Source: JANLWK01 sp031364505 (GTDB taxonomy: Bacteria; Eisenbacteria; RBG-16-71-46). From it: a DNA stretch of 23,327 nucleotides. The DNA lies in NCBI GenBank assembly GCA_031364505.1, contig JANLWK010000285.1:1-23327 (forward strand). The letters are read 5' to 3'. Of this stretch, positions 8,286 through 17,704 are shown one piece after another. The position numbers and the translations under genes are program-made. Positions within the stretch are counted from its first letter, which is position 1. Each line of letters begins with the position of its first letter. The notes below the pieces were generated by a model. It was given only the letters and a program-made list of their open reading frames with translations. It was not told the DNA's origin and made no database searches.

Positions 8286-9020
8286 ATGGGTCGTTTCATC
8301 GTTCCGTTGGGATTCGTGCTCGCGGTCGTGATCTCGATCGTGCTGTGGTGGGAGCTGCCTCGGCTGGGCCCGGTGGGTGAGCAGATGAAGGCCGGAGGCC
8401 CGCTCGTCGCCGCACTGATTCTGCTGATCATCCTGCAGACGACGTTCATCATCGAGCGCACCTGGAGCCTGCGGAAGGCCCAGGGGCGCGGTTCGCTGCC
8501 GGAGTTCTTGACCAACGTGCGCAAGCGCCTCCACAACGGCGACATCGAGGGCGCCATCAAGGCGTGCGCCCAACAGCGCGGTTCGGCCGCGAACGTGATC
8601 CGCGCCGGCCTCGAGCGGTACCAGCAGGTGCGTGCCGAGGGTCATCCGAAGGAGAAGATCGTGGCCGAAACGCAGGCGGCGATCCAGGAGGCGAACGGCC
8701 TCGAGGTGCCGCTGCTCGAGCGGAATCTCATCGCGCTGTCCACGATCGCGTCGATCGCGACGATGGTCGGGCTGCTCGGCACGGTGCTCGGCATGATCCG
8801 ATCGTTCGCGGCGCTGGGCCACACCGGCGCCGTCGACGCGACGAAGCTCGCGGTCGGTATCTCCGAGGCGCTCATCAACACCGCCGGCGGCCTGTTCGTC
8901 GCCATCGCGGGCATCGTGGCCTACAACGTGTTCGTGACGCGCGTCGACAACTTCAACTACATGATGGACGAGGCGTCGTACGAGGCGATCCAGCTGTTGT
9001 CGTCCACGGCGACCACCTAG
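8286..9020 (+). CDS. exbB: MotA/TolQ/ExbB-family proton channel protein
   Basis: 244 residues. ExbB/TolQ proteins form the pentameric inner-membrane channel that turns proton flow into force on TonB or TolA. Hydrophobic segments lie at 4-22, 39-56, 148-173 and 186-216. The first is additional to the three of E. coli ExbB. Family signatures are MVGLLGTVLGMIRSF at 160-174 and GISEALINTAGGLFVAIAG at 191-209; Glu194 corresponds by motif to the channel glutamate of E. coli ExbB. AAGGAGG at 8268-8274 lies 11 nt before the ATG. It is followed directly by two exbD genes and tonB, so an Exb rather than Tol assignment is favoured, although no TolA/B/Pal is needed to exclude a hybrid role. Confidence 0.93.
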   Translation: MGRFIVPLGFVLAVVISIVLWWELPRLGPVGEQMKAGGPLVAALILLIILQTTFIIERTWSLRKAQGRGSLPEFLTNVRKRLHNGDIEGAIKACAQQRGSAANVIRAGLERYQQVRAEGHPKEKIVAETQAAIQEANGLEVPLLERNLIALSTIASIATMVGLLGTVLGMIRSFAALGHTGAVDATKLAVGISEALINTAGGLFVAIAGIVAYNVFVTRVDNFNYMMDEASYEAIQLLSSTATT

Positions 9021-9038
9021 GAGCCCGGGGACCCTTCG

Positions 9039-9503
9039 ATGCTCAAGAAGAAACGCCGCATCGGCATCGCGATCGACATGACGCCGATGGTCGACGTGGC
9101 CTTCCTGCTCCTTATCTTCTTCATGCTGACGACGCAGATGAAGCCGCCCGAGACCGACAAGATCACGCTGCCCGAGTCCAACTCCGAGATGAAGTCGCCG
9201 GAGTCGGACGTGATCACGATCTCGGTGACGCACTCGCAGAAGGTCAAGGTGTCGTGGCGGCAGGGCGGCAAGGAGATCGAGCGCAGCATCATGCCCGACC
9301 AGATCCCGGCCGAGATGCCGACGGTGCTGTCGACCGCGCGATCGGCGAACCCGGCGGCGCGCATGATCGTCAAGATGGACAAGGACGCCCAGTACGGCGT
9401 GATGGCGGACCTGATGCCGGCGCTGCAGCAGGCGAAGGCGCCGCGGTTCAACGTCCAGACCGAGCTCGGCACCAAGGGCGGGCTCTTCGGCAAGGCCAAG
9501 TAG
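9039..9503 (+). CDS. exbD: ExbD/TolR-family biopolymer transporter, first copy
   Basis: 154 residues with the ExbD layout: a short basic cytoplasmic tail (LKKKRR), one membrane helix (about 14-32) and a periplasmic domain. The proton-path aspartate is Asp19 in MTPMVDVAFLLLIFFM. The periplasmic part is short and rich in charged residues. It would sit inside the ExbB ring and pass force to TonB. It begins 18 nt after exbB, and the second exbD follows after 29 nt. The membrane-helix coding region is nearly identical to that of its neighbour, whereas the periplasmic domains are clearly different. Confidence 0.93.
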   Translation: MLKKKRRIGIAIDMTPMVDVAFLLLIFFMLTTQMKPPETDKITLPESNSEMKSPESDVITISVTHSQKVKVSWRQGGKEIERSIMPDQIPAEMPTVLSTARSANPAARMIVKMDKDAQYGVMADLMPALQQAKAPRFNVQTELGTKGGLFGKAK

Positions 9504-9532
9504 GGCACTTGCTCCAAGCGAGGTGAGTTCCT

Positions 9533-10024
9533 GTGGGTGCGGTCGATACTCCTGAACGTAAATCCAAGAAAAAAGGCAAGGGATTCGGGCGGCCGAAGCG
9601 CCGGCTCGGCATCCGCATCGACATGACGCCGATGGTCGACGTGGCGTTCCTGCTGCTCATCTTCTTCATGGTCACCACGGTGTTCCGGACGCCGCAGGCG
9701 CTCGAGATCAACCTGCCGCCGGACCAGAAGGTCGAGGTCAAGATCGCCGCCTCGAAAGTCGTGACCGTGCGCGTGCTGCCCGACGAGCGTGCCTACTGGC
9801 GTCGCGGCGAGGATCCGTGGGCCCGCAGCACCGTGCCGGGACTGGCAGCGGTGCTCTCAGCCTACAAGGGCAACGACGAGATCGTGCTGCTGATCAAGAT
9901 CGACCGCGAGGCGAAGTTCGACAACATGGTCCACATCATCGACGAGCTGGACCTGGCGAACCTCACCCGATTCTCGCTCGCGACCCTGACGCCGGAAGAA
10001 CGCGCGGAAGTGGAGACGCTGTGA
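9533..10024 (+). CDS. exbD: ExbD/TolR-family biopolymer transporter, second copy
   Basis: 163 residues. A longer Lys/Arg-rich tail (about 1-28) precedes the single membrane helix, where Asp36 in DMTPMVDVAFLLLIFFMV is the expected proton carrier. The periplasmic domain (about 55-163) shows the normal ExbD pattern, including EIVLLIKIDREAKFDNMVHIIDEL. The start is GTG at 9533 with GAGGTGA about 6 nt upstream. The stop TGA overlaps the GTG start of tonB (GTGA), so the two are coupled. Two unlike ExbDs with one ExbB suggests a mixed ExbD dimer in the channel; this is inference from gene count. Confidence 0.93.
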   Translation: MGAVDTPERKSKKKGKGFGRPKRRLGIRIDMTPMVDVAFLLLIFFMVTTVFRTPQALEINLPPDQKVEVKIAASKVVTVRVLPDERAYWRRGEDPWARSTVPGLAAVLSAYKGNDEIVLLIKIDREAKFDNMVHIIDELDLANLTRFSLATLTPEERAEVETL

Positions 10025-10740
10025 CCGTCCAACCGTCCGGCCATCTCTACCAGTTCATGCCCTACGGGGCGCCCGAGCTGAAGGAAGTCGCCCGGCGATA
10101 CCTCGTTCGCGCCACGGTGGTGGGCTCGATCGGGTGGATCGGGATCTTCCTGCTGTCCCTGGGAGGCGTGCAGATCCTGCTGCACCGGCCGAAGGAGACG
10201 AGCGTCATCGTGGTGCCGTACCGCGAGCTCGCGGCACCGCCACCGCTGTCGCAGAACGCGCCGCCGCCGCAAGTCCAGATCACCGCGCCGGTGGCGCCGC
10301 CCACGGTCGGCGTCGCCGTGCCCGTGCCCGATGCCGAGGCGCCGCCCGAGCAGACGATCGCTTCGCAGGAAGAAATCTCCACGAGCACGGGAAGCGTCGA
10401 TGCGTCGGGGGACGGCATCGTCGTGGCGCCGCCGACCGAGGACGAGTTGCCCCGGTTCGGCGAGTACGTGTACGTCGAGGAGCTGCCCGAGGCGATCACC
10501 AAGGTGTCGCCGCTGTACCCGGACATCGCGCGCGAGGCGCAGGTCGACGGCACGGTGCTCGTCCAGGCGCTCGTCGGCAAGGACGGGCACGTGAAGGACG
10601 TGCGCGTCCAGAAGTCGATCCCCATGCTCGACCAGTCGGCCATCACGGCCGTGAAGCAGTGGGTGTTCAAGCCGGCGCTCTCGAACAACAAGCCCGTCGC
10701 CGTGTGGGTCGCGGTCCCCGTCAAGTTCACTCTTCGATAG
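10021..10740 (+). CDS. tonB: TonB-family energy transducer
   Basis: 239 residues from the GTG at 10021 that overlaps the exbD stop. A cytoplasmic segment of about 32 residues is followed by one membrane helix (33-52), a Pro-rich linker (about 70-110, with APPPLSQNAPPPQVQITAPV), an acidic Ser/Gly stretch, and a TonB C-terminal domain (about 155-239) with SPLYPDIAREAQVDGTVLVQ, GKDGHVKDVRV and AVKQWVFKPAL. TonB carries force from ExbBD across the periplasm to an outer-membrane partner. No TonB-dependent receptor is in the window, so the partner is elsewhere or different. The roughly 32-residue cytoplasmic tail is longer than in E. coli TonB. A strong hairpin 12 nt after the stop probably ends the operon. 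Confidence 0.93.
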   Translation: MTVQPSGHLYQFMPYGAPELKEVARRYLVRATVVGSIGWIGIFLLSLGGVQILLHRPKETSVIVVPYRELAAPPPLSQNAPPPQVQITAPVAPPTVGVAVPVPDAEAPPEQTIASQEEISTSTGSVDASGDGIVVAPPTEDELPRFGEYVYVEELPEAITKVSPLYPDIAREAQVDGTVLVQALVGKDGHVKDVRVQKSIPMLDQSAITAVKQWVFKPALSNNKPVAVWVAVPVKFTLR

Positions 10741-10752
10741 TCACCGCCGCCT

Positions 10753-10796
10753 TCGCCGCGGTTCGGCCATGAGGATGCGTGGCCGGGTCGCGGCGA
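10753..10796 (+). terminator. 17-bp hairpin after tonB, terminator-like but without U tract
   Basis: Arms 10753-10769 and 10780-10796 pair over 17 bp around a 10-nt loop: TCGCCGCG, then GTT opposite GGT, then CGGCCA with TGGCCG. The three middle pairs are G-U wobbles only in the plus-strand RNA; the minus strand would have A-C mismatches. That favours a functional plus-strand transcript structure. No T run follows. Confidence 0.55.
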
Positions 10797-10855
10797 TCGT
10801 GTATCCCCCTGGTCCCGCGCCCGGAATCGGCTTTTCCGCGCCCGTGGCCGGCCGT

Positions 10856-10885
10856 TTGACCACTCCGCGCGCGACTCCGTACCCT
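10856..10885 (+). promoter_or_regulatory. Putative promoter of the YIP1 gene / exporter block
   Basis: TTGACC at 10856-10861, an 18-bp spacer and TACCCT at 10880-10885. It lies between the post-tonB hairpin and the YIP1 start, with a predicted leader of about 40 nt. The -10 keeps only the TAnnnT frame. Confidence 0.35.
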
Positions 10886-10931
10886 GCGGTGTTGCTCACC
10901 GGGAGGCTGGCCCAGTCTGCGTGGAGAGGGG

Positions 10932-11693
10932 ATGGAGACCGTCATTTCCGACGATTCTGCGCAGGTGGTCCCCGCCGGGACCACCCCCTCGCTGCTCCGG
11001 CGCACGCTCGCCGTCTTCACCCGGCCGACCGCGGCCTGGACGGGCCTGCGAGAGCGATCGGAGTGGTGGTTCCCGGTCCTGCTCGTGACGCTCGTGAGCG
11101 CCGCCTTCGCCGCGGTGCTCCATCACCGGGCGCTGCTGCCCATGCTCACCGCGACGTGGCGCGACCAGGTCGCGAGCGGGCAGATGGCGGCCGAGCAGGC
11201 GCGGCACATCGAGGAGTTCTTCCGGAGCCCCCAGGGCCTACTCGTCGGCGTCGTGCAGCAGTGCCTCGTGCTGCCGATCATGGTGCTGCTCACCGGCCTC
11301 GTCGTGTGGTTCGGCGTCGGGTTCATTCTCGGCCGTCCGCTCGGCTACCGGCTGTCGCTCGAGGTGGCCGCGTGGTCGGGCCTCGTGACGATTCCGGCGC
11401 AGGTGCTCACGGCGCTGCTCGCGTGGAACCGCGAGACGCTGCGCGGCATCCACGTCGGCTTCGGCCTGCTGCTGCCCGAACCCGAGACGCCGTCGCGGCT
11501 GCTGGTCTGGCTGGGCGCCGTGCTCGACGCCCTGGGACCGCTCGCCGTGTGGTACGTCGTCGTCATGGTGATCGGGGCCGCGGCCCTGTCGGGCGCCTCG
11601 CGCCGCAGCGTGGCCTGGGTCCTGGGCAGCCTGTATCTCGTCCTCGTGCTGTTCCTCGCGTCGCTGGGCGCCCTGTTCGCACCCATGTCCTGA
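10932..11693 (+). CDS. YIP1-family integral membrane protein
   Basis: 253 residues. An N-terminal soluble stretch with LRRTLAVFTRPTAAWTGLRE, then about five hydrophobic segments (near 46-65, 103-127, 135-160, 192-216 and 222-247) match the bacterial YIP1 layout, in which a 'P..aw..i' entry motif precedes a five-helix membrane domain. The molecular function of bacterial YIP1 proteins is not established. GGAG at 10923-10926 lies 5 nt before the ATG. It is separated from the exporter genes by 82 nt that contain no clear terminator, so co-transcription with them is possible. Confidence 0.8.
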   Translation: METVISDDSAQVVPAGTTPSLLRRTLAVFTRPTAAWTGLRERSEWWFPVLLVTLVSAAFAAVLHHRALLPMLTATWRDQVASGQMAAEQARHIEEFFRSPQGLLVGVVQQCLVLPIMVLLTGLVVWFGVGFILGRPLGYRLSLEVAAWSGLVTIPAQVLTALLAWNRETLRGIHVGFGLLLPEPETPSRLLVWLGAVLDALGPLAVWYVVVMVIGAAALSGASRRSVAWVLGSLYLVLVLFLASLGALFAPMS

Positions 11694-11775
11694 TCGTGCA
11701 ACCTTTCCCCTCATTCACCGTAGCTAACGGTGCCGGCTTACGACTGCGCCGGCCCCTGAACCAGGAGGATCTTCG

Positions 11776-13140
11776 ATGACGTCGCCGCATGCGTTCCGCG
11801 GGCGTCTCGCGCTGCTCGCGGGACTCCTCACGGCGTCCCATGCCCATGCCGCCGAGCCATTGACGGCCGATCGCGCTGTCCAGGTCGCGTTGCAGCACAG
11901 CAGCCAGACCGCGAACGCGGCAGCCAGCGTGCTCGATGCGCGAGGCGGGCTCTACTCCGCGTACTCGGGCGTCGTGCCGCGGCTGTCCGCGATCGTGAGC
12001 CGGAGCGGAAGCTGGGTGCGCAGCCAGAGCGGAAGCGAGTCGTTCGGCAGCTTTCAGACGCCCTCGAGCACGTTCGACTCGGACGCCTACTCGACGACGC
12101 CCCAGGTCACCGGCACGTGGTCGGTGCTCAACCTGTCGAACCTGACCGGCGTGATGTCCGCCCGGCAGAACGTCAAGGCGGCGCGGTTGCAGCAGACCTC
12201 CGCGCGCAACGACGTGGCGCTGTCGGTGCGCCGCCAGTTCTATACCGTGGTCGGCGCGATCCACCTCGCGCGGGTGAACGGCGAGGCGCTCAAGCTGTCG
12301 CGTGACGACGAGCGCCGCGTGCGGGCGCTGTTCGAGGTCGGATCGGTGTCGAAGAGCGACGTGCTCAAGGCGCAGGTGGCGACCGCCCAGAGCGAGCTCG
12401 ACTCGCTGACCTCGGTGCAGCAGATCACGACGCAGCGCATCGCCCTCGCGACCGCGCTCGGCGTGGCCGAGGGCGAGCTGGGCGACATCGACACGACGCT
12501 CACGGTGACGCCCAACGAATACGACGAGGCCGATCTGCAGGCGCAGGCCGCGCGCAACCGGCCGGACCTCAAGGCCGCCGAGGCCGACCTCAAGGCGGCG
12601 AGTGCCGCGCGCTGGTCGGCGCGCCTCGCGCGGTTGCCGTACATCACCGTGTCGGGTGCGGCGCAGTTCAAGCCCAAGAGCTCGAGCACGACGACCGAGC
12701 TGGATCCGCCGCCGCCGGACACGTCGAGCAGCTCCCACTCGGAGACCGACAAGGTGTACCGCGCGTCGATCGCGCTCAACTGGGACTTCTTCGACGGCTT
12801 CGCGACCGACGCCCGCAATGCCTCGACCCAGGCCAGCCTGATCCGCGCGCGTGACACGCGGGACGTGCTCCGGCGCAATCTCGAGGCCGATGTGCGGCAG
12901 TCGCTGCTGTCCTATCGCGAGGCGCTCGAGAGCTGGAAGGTCGCCACGCGGGCCGTTGAATCCGCGAGCGAGAACCTCAAGCTGACCCAGGAGAAGTACA
13001 ACGTCGGCTCGTCGACGATTCTCGACCTGATCGACGCGCAGGTGCAGCTCCAGCGCGCGCAGAACCAGGACGTCAACGCGCGCGCGCGGGTTCGCACCGC
13101 CGAGGCCGGCATCCGCCGCGCCATCGGGCAGGGCGAGTAG
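11776..13140 (+). CDS. TolC-like outer-membrane efflux factor
   Basis: 454 residues with a signal peptide (LALLAGLLTASHAHAAEP, about 10-27) and two outer-membrane-factor repeats: AVQVALQHSS with the following helices, and a second half containing FDGFATDARNASTQA and LTQEKYNVGSSTILDLIDAQ. Such proteins form the trimeric beta-barrel and alpha-helical tunnel for tripartite pumps. An additional hydrophilic loop (about 297-325: KSSSTTTELDPPPPDTSSSS) sits in the second half and may be surface exposed. The ribosome site AGGAGG at 11763-11768 is ideal, 7 nt before the ATG. The adaptor gene follows after 32 nt, which identifies its pump partner. Confidence 0.92.
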   Translation: MTSPHAFRGRLALLAGLLTASHAHAAEPLTADRAVQVALQHSSQTANAAASVLDARGGLYSAYSGVVPRLSAIVSRSGSWVRSQSGSESFGSFQTPSSTFDSDAYSTTPQVTGTWSVLNLSNLTGVMSARQNVKAARLQQTSARNDVALSVRRQFYTVVGAIHLARVNGEALKLSRDDERRVRALFEVGSVSKSDVLKAQVATAQSELDSLTSVQQITTQRIALATALGVAEGELGDIDTTLTVTPNEYDEADLQAQAARNRPDLKAAEADLKAASAARWSARLARLPYITVSGAAQFKPKSSSTTTELDPPPPDTSSSSHSETDKVYRASIALNWDFFDGFATDARNASTQASLIRARDTRDVLRRNLEADVRQSLLSYREALESWKVATRAVESASENLKLTQEKYNVGSSTILDLIDAQVQLQRAQNQDVNARARVRTAEAGIRRAIGQGE

Positions 13141-13172
13141 TCCGGGGGCCCCGCCGCGATGAAGGCGACGCG

Positions 13173-14456
13173 ATGAAGAACAAATGGCTGTGGATCGGCC
13201 TGGGCGCCGCGGTGATGGTGGCGCTCGTGACCGTCGGCATCCTGCGCGGGAAGCGCGCCAAGGTCGTGCCCGTCCAGTTCGCCCGCGTGCGGACCGAGGA
13301 CATCACGGCGCGCGTCCGGGCGCCCGGCAAAATCGAGCCGCGGACCCAGGTGAAGATCAGCGCGGACGTGATGGGCAAGATCGTCTCGCTTCCGGTCAAG
13401 GAAGGCGACCGCGTGCGCAAGGGCCAGCTCATGCTCCAGCTCGACGACACGCAGTACCGCTCGTCGCTCGGCCAGGCGCGCGCGGCGCTGGCGTCAGGGC
13501 AGGCGCGCCTGCGCGAGGCCGAGGGGAGCTTCCGGGTGGTCGACGCGAACTACGCCCGGCAGAAGAGCCTGTTCGACCAGAAGCTGCTGTCGAACGCGGA
13601 GTGGGACCAGGCGACGAACACGCATGAGTCCGCGCGGGCGGCGCAGACGGCCGCGCGCGAGGAGGTGGCCCGAACGCGGGCACTCGTCGACGCGGCGGCC
13701 GACAACGTGCGCAAGTGCCGCTTCGTCGCGCCGTTCGACGGCGTGGTGAGCGCGCTCAACGTCGAGGCCGGCGAGATCGCGATCACGGGCACGATGAACA
13801 ACCCCGGCACGCAGCTGCTGACGGTGTCCGACCTGTCGCGCATGCTCGTGCGCGCCGACGTGGACGAGACCGATGTCGTCGACCTCACGCTCGGCCAGAA
13901 GGCCAAGATCAGCGTCGACGCGATCCCCGACACGACCTTCGTCGGCTCGGTCGTCGAGATCGGGAACACGGCGAAGCGCTCGATCACCTCGAGCGTCGAG
14001 GGCCAGACGAACTTCGAGGTGAAGGTCGTGTTCGATACCGACGTGCCCCAGGTTCGGCCGGGTATGACCGCCGACGTCGAGATCGAGACGGCGATGCACG
14101 CGAAGGCGATCGGTGTGCCGATCCAGACCGTCGTCGTGCGCACCGACCGCGAGCTCGAGGCCCACGGCAAGGGGGAGAAGAAGAAGGGGCGTGAGCCGAA
14201 GGGCGGCGACGCCCTGGCCGCGTTCGAGGACACGATCGGCAAGAAGCCGCGCGAGATCACCGGCTTGTTCAAGGTCGTCGAGGGCGTGGCGAAGTTCGTC
14301 CCCGTGCGCACCGGCATCGCGAGCGAGACCGAGATCGAGATTTATGGTGATGTCCATCCCGGTGACCTCGTGGTCGCCGGCCCTTACAAGGCGCTCCGCG
14401 AGCTCAAGCCCGACGCCAAGGTCCGGCAGGAGTCGCCGGGGAAAGGCAAGAAGTGA
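13173..14456 (+). CDS. MacA/HlyD-family periplasmic adaptor subunit
   Basis: 427 residues. One N-terminal membrane helix (6-25) is followed by the lipoyl-like half motif around 55-95 (ADVMGKIVSLPVKEGDRVRK), an alpha-helical hairpin (about 95-190), the second lipoyl half (APFDGVVSALNVEAGE, about 187-202), a beta-barrel (about 220-320) and a C-terminal membrane-proximal domain. A Lys/Glu-rich insert (about 325-370, EAHGKGEKKKGREPKG) breaks the membrane-proximal region. The adaptor bridges the inner-membrane ABC pump to the TolC-like factor. GAAGG lies 7 nt before the ATG. A five-codon reading frame (MKATR, 13158-13175) overlaps the start. The ATPase gene follows after 10 nt. Confidence 0.93.
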   Translation: MKNKWLWIGLGAAVMVALVTVGILRGKRAKVVPVQFARVRTEDITARVRAPGKIEPRTQVKISADVMGKIVSLPVKEGDRVRKGQLMLQLDDTQYRSSLGQARAALASGQARLREAEGSFRVVDANYARQKSLFDQKLLSNAEWDQATNTHESARAAQTAAREEVARTRALVDAAADNVRKCRFVAPFDGVVSALNVEAGEIAITGTMNNPGTQLLTVSDLSRMLVRADVDETDVVDLTLGQKAKISVDAIPDTTFVGSVVEIGNTAKRSITSSVEGQTNFEVKVVFDTDVPQVRPGMTADVEIETAMHAKAIGVPIQTVVVRTDRELEAHGKGEKKKGREPKGGDALAAFEDTIGKKPREITGLFKVVEGVAKFVPVRTGIASETEIEIYGDVHPGDLVVAGPYKALRELKPDAKVRQESPGKGKK

Positions 14457-14466
14457 AGGCCACCGC

Positions 14467-15179
14467 ATGATCGCGCTCCGTAACCTGCATCGCGTCTACC
14501 AGGTCGGCACCGAGCTCGTCCACGCCCTGAACGGAGTCGATCTCGACATCGCGCAGGGTGAATACGTCGCGATCATGGGCCCGTCGGGTTCGGGCAAGTC
14601 GACGATGATGAACATCGTCGGCTGCCTCGACACACCGACCGAGGGCAGCTACCAGCTCAAGGGGCAGGAAATCGCGAAGATGTCCGACGACGAGCTGGCG
14701 CGGATCCGCAATCACGAAATTGGTTTCGTGTTCCAGACGTTCAACCTGCTGCCGCGTGCCGATGCGCTCCACAACGTCGAGCTGCCGCTCGTCTACGCTG
14801 GTATGAAGCACGAGGAACGCCGTGCCCGCGCGCGCGAGGCGCTGACGCTGGTGGGACTCGGGGACCGCATGAAACACCGTCCGAACGAGTTGTCCGGCGG
14901 CCAGCGGCAGCGTGTGGCGATCGCGCGCGCGCTCGTGAACAAGCCGAGCATCATCCTGGCCGACGAGCCGACCGGCAATCTCGACTCGGCGACGGGCGAG
15001 GAGATCATGGCCGCGTTCGCCGACATCTGGAAGCAGGGCAACACCGTGATCCTCGTCACGCACGAGGCCGACATCGCGGCCCACGCGCGGCGCGTCGTGC
15101 GCATGCGCGACGGCAAGATCGAGAGCGACGCCCCGAGCCCCGGCCCGCCCGCGCCGGTGCGGATGTCGGGCACGCCCGC

Positions 15180-15183
<4 letters not shown>
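14467..15183 (+). CDS. MacB/LolD-type ABC transporter ATP-binding protein
   Basis: 238 residues, a complete nucleotide-binding domain: Walker A GPSGSGKS at 38-45, Q-loop Gln90, signature LSGGQ at 142-146, Walker B IILADEP at 162-168 and switch His199. The sequence type (FQTFNLLPRADALHNVELPL) is that of the MacB/LolD/FtsE subfamily. It powers extrusion by the two permeases that follow, rather than being fused to one as in E. coli MacB. Its stop overlaps the first permease start (ATGA), implying tight coupling. The C-terminal tail is Pro-rich and probably disordered. Confidence 0.95.
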
Positions 15184-16397
<1,214 letters not shown>

Positions 16398-16401
16398 CGC
16401 G

Positions 16402-17670
16402 ATGAACGCGCGCCTCGTCCGTGACACCGCCGCCATGGCGGTGCGCGCGCTCACGACGAACCGGCTGCGCTCCATCCTGGCGCTGCTCGGCATCGTCATC
16501 GGCGTCGGCACGGTGATCGGGATGATGGCGCTGATCAATGGATTCCAGCGCTCGTTCCAGCAGTCACTTCAATCGCTCGGCAACAACACCATCTACATCC
16601 GCCGCATCCGTCCCGGCATCCAGTTCAGCGGCGGTGTGCCCGAGAGCCTGAAGGCGCGGCGCGCGTTCAACATGGACGATGCCCAGGCGATCCTCGACGG
16701 CGCCCCGGCTGTGCGCGCGGTGACGCCGCTCAAGTGGCCATTCGAAGACCTGAGGCTCGAGTATCGCGGTCACCACTCGAAGATCACGTTCGTGTTTGGC
16801 ACCGACCAGAACTTCATGACGGTCCGCGGCTACGATCCCGAGCACGGCCGGTTCTTCACCCAGGAGGAGGTCCATCGCCGGGCGAACGTGGTCGTGCTCG
16901 GCAAGGACACGCGCGAGGCGCTGTTCAAGGACGCGAGCGGGCTCGGCGAGCGGATCCACATCGGCACGATCCCGTTCACCGTGATCGGTGAGTTCGGGAA
17001 GAAGGGCAAGTTCCTCGGCAACAACTTCGACGAGGTCGCCACCGTGCCGTACACGGTGGTCGAGAAGTATTTCCCGGCACCGAACGACGCGCCCCCGTGG
17101 TTCCCCAAGCGCGGCGAGGTGTTCCTGGACGCGGTCGCCAAGTCACCCGCCCAGACCGACGAGGCGATCCGCGAGATCAGCGAGATCCTGCGCGTGCGCC
17201 GGCACCTGCCGAGCAACAAGACGAACGACTTCGCGGTGCTCACGGACGAGACGTTCTTGAACCTCTACCGCAGCATCACCGGCGGCATCGCGATTGTCAT
17301 GACGCTCGTATCCTTCATCGCGCTCGTCGTCGGCGGGATCGGCATCATGAACATCATGCTCGTCGCCGTCACCGAGCGAACCCGCGAGATCGGCGTGCGC
17401 AAGGCGCTCGGCGCCCCGCGCCGCGCGATCCTCGCCCAGTTCCTGTTCGAGGCGATCCTGCTCACCGCGATCGGCGGCGTCATCGGCGTGCTGTTCGGCG
17501 CCGCCATTTCGTGGGTCGTGCGAGCGGCGAGCCCCCTGCCGACGTTCGTGTCGCCCGCGTCCGTGGTGATCGGCCTCGGCTTCTCGGCGGCCGTCGGCCT
17601 GTTCTTCGGGCTGTACCCCGCCATGCGAGCCTCGAAGCTCGACCCGGTCGACGCGCTGCGCTGGGAATAG
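16402..17670 (+). CDS. MacB/FtsX-type ABC permease, second of two
   Basis: 422 residues, same fold: first helix near 22-45 (NRLRSILALLGIVIGVGTVI), a periplasmic domain, then three C-terminal helices with IGIMNIMLVAVTERTREIGV, RKALGAPRRAIL and the closing YPAMRASKLDPVDALRWE. The ATG lies 4 nt after the previous stop, so translation is likely coupled. Compared with its neighbour, the periplasmic domain is longer and reads IRRIRPGIQFSGGVPESLKA early on. It is the last gene of the exporter block; a 9-bp hairpin begins 34 nt after its stop. Confidence 0.93.
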   Translation: MNARLVRDTAAMAVRALTTNRLRSILALLGIVIGVGTVIGMMALINGFQRSFQQSLQSLGNNTIYIRRIRPGIQFSGGVPESLKARRAFNMDDAQAILDGAPAVRAVTPLKWPFEDLRLEYRGHHSKITFVFGTDQNFMTVRGYDPEHGRFFTQEEVHRRANVVVLGKDTREALFKDASGLGERIHIGTIPFTVIGEFGKKGKFLGNNFDEVATVPYTVVEKYFPAPNDAPPWFPKRGEVFLDAVAKSPAQTDEAIREISEILRVRRHLPSNKTNDFAVLTDETFLNLYRSITGGIAIVMTLVSFIALVVGGIGIMNIMLVAVTERTREIGVRKALGAPRRAILAQFLFEAILLTAIGGVIGVLFGAAISWVVRAASPLPTFVSPASVVIGLGFSAAVGLFFGLYPAMRASKLDPVDALRWE

Positions 17671-17704
17671 GCGCGAGGCGCGCGGGCGGGCGTGCAACGC
17701 CGCG

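Noticed and set aside
10769..11779. 336-codon plus-strand frame overlapping the YIP1 gene
   Set aside because: Arg/Pro-rich shadow frame running across the post-tonB hairpin and the YIP1 coding region.
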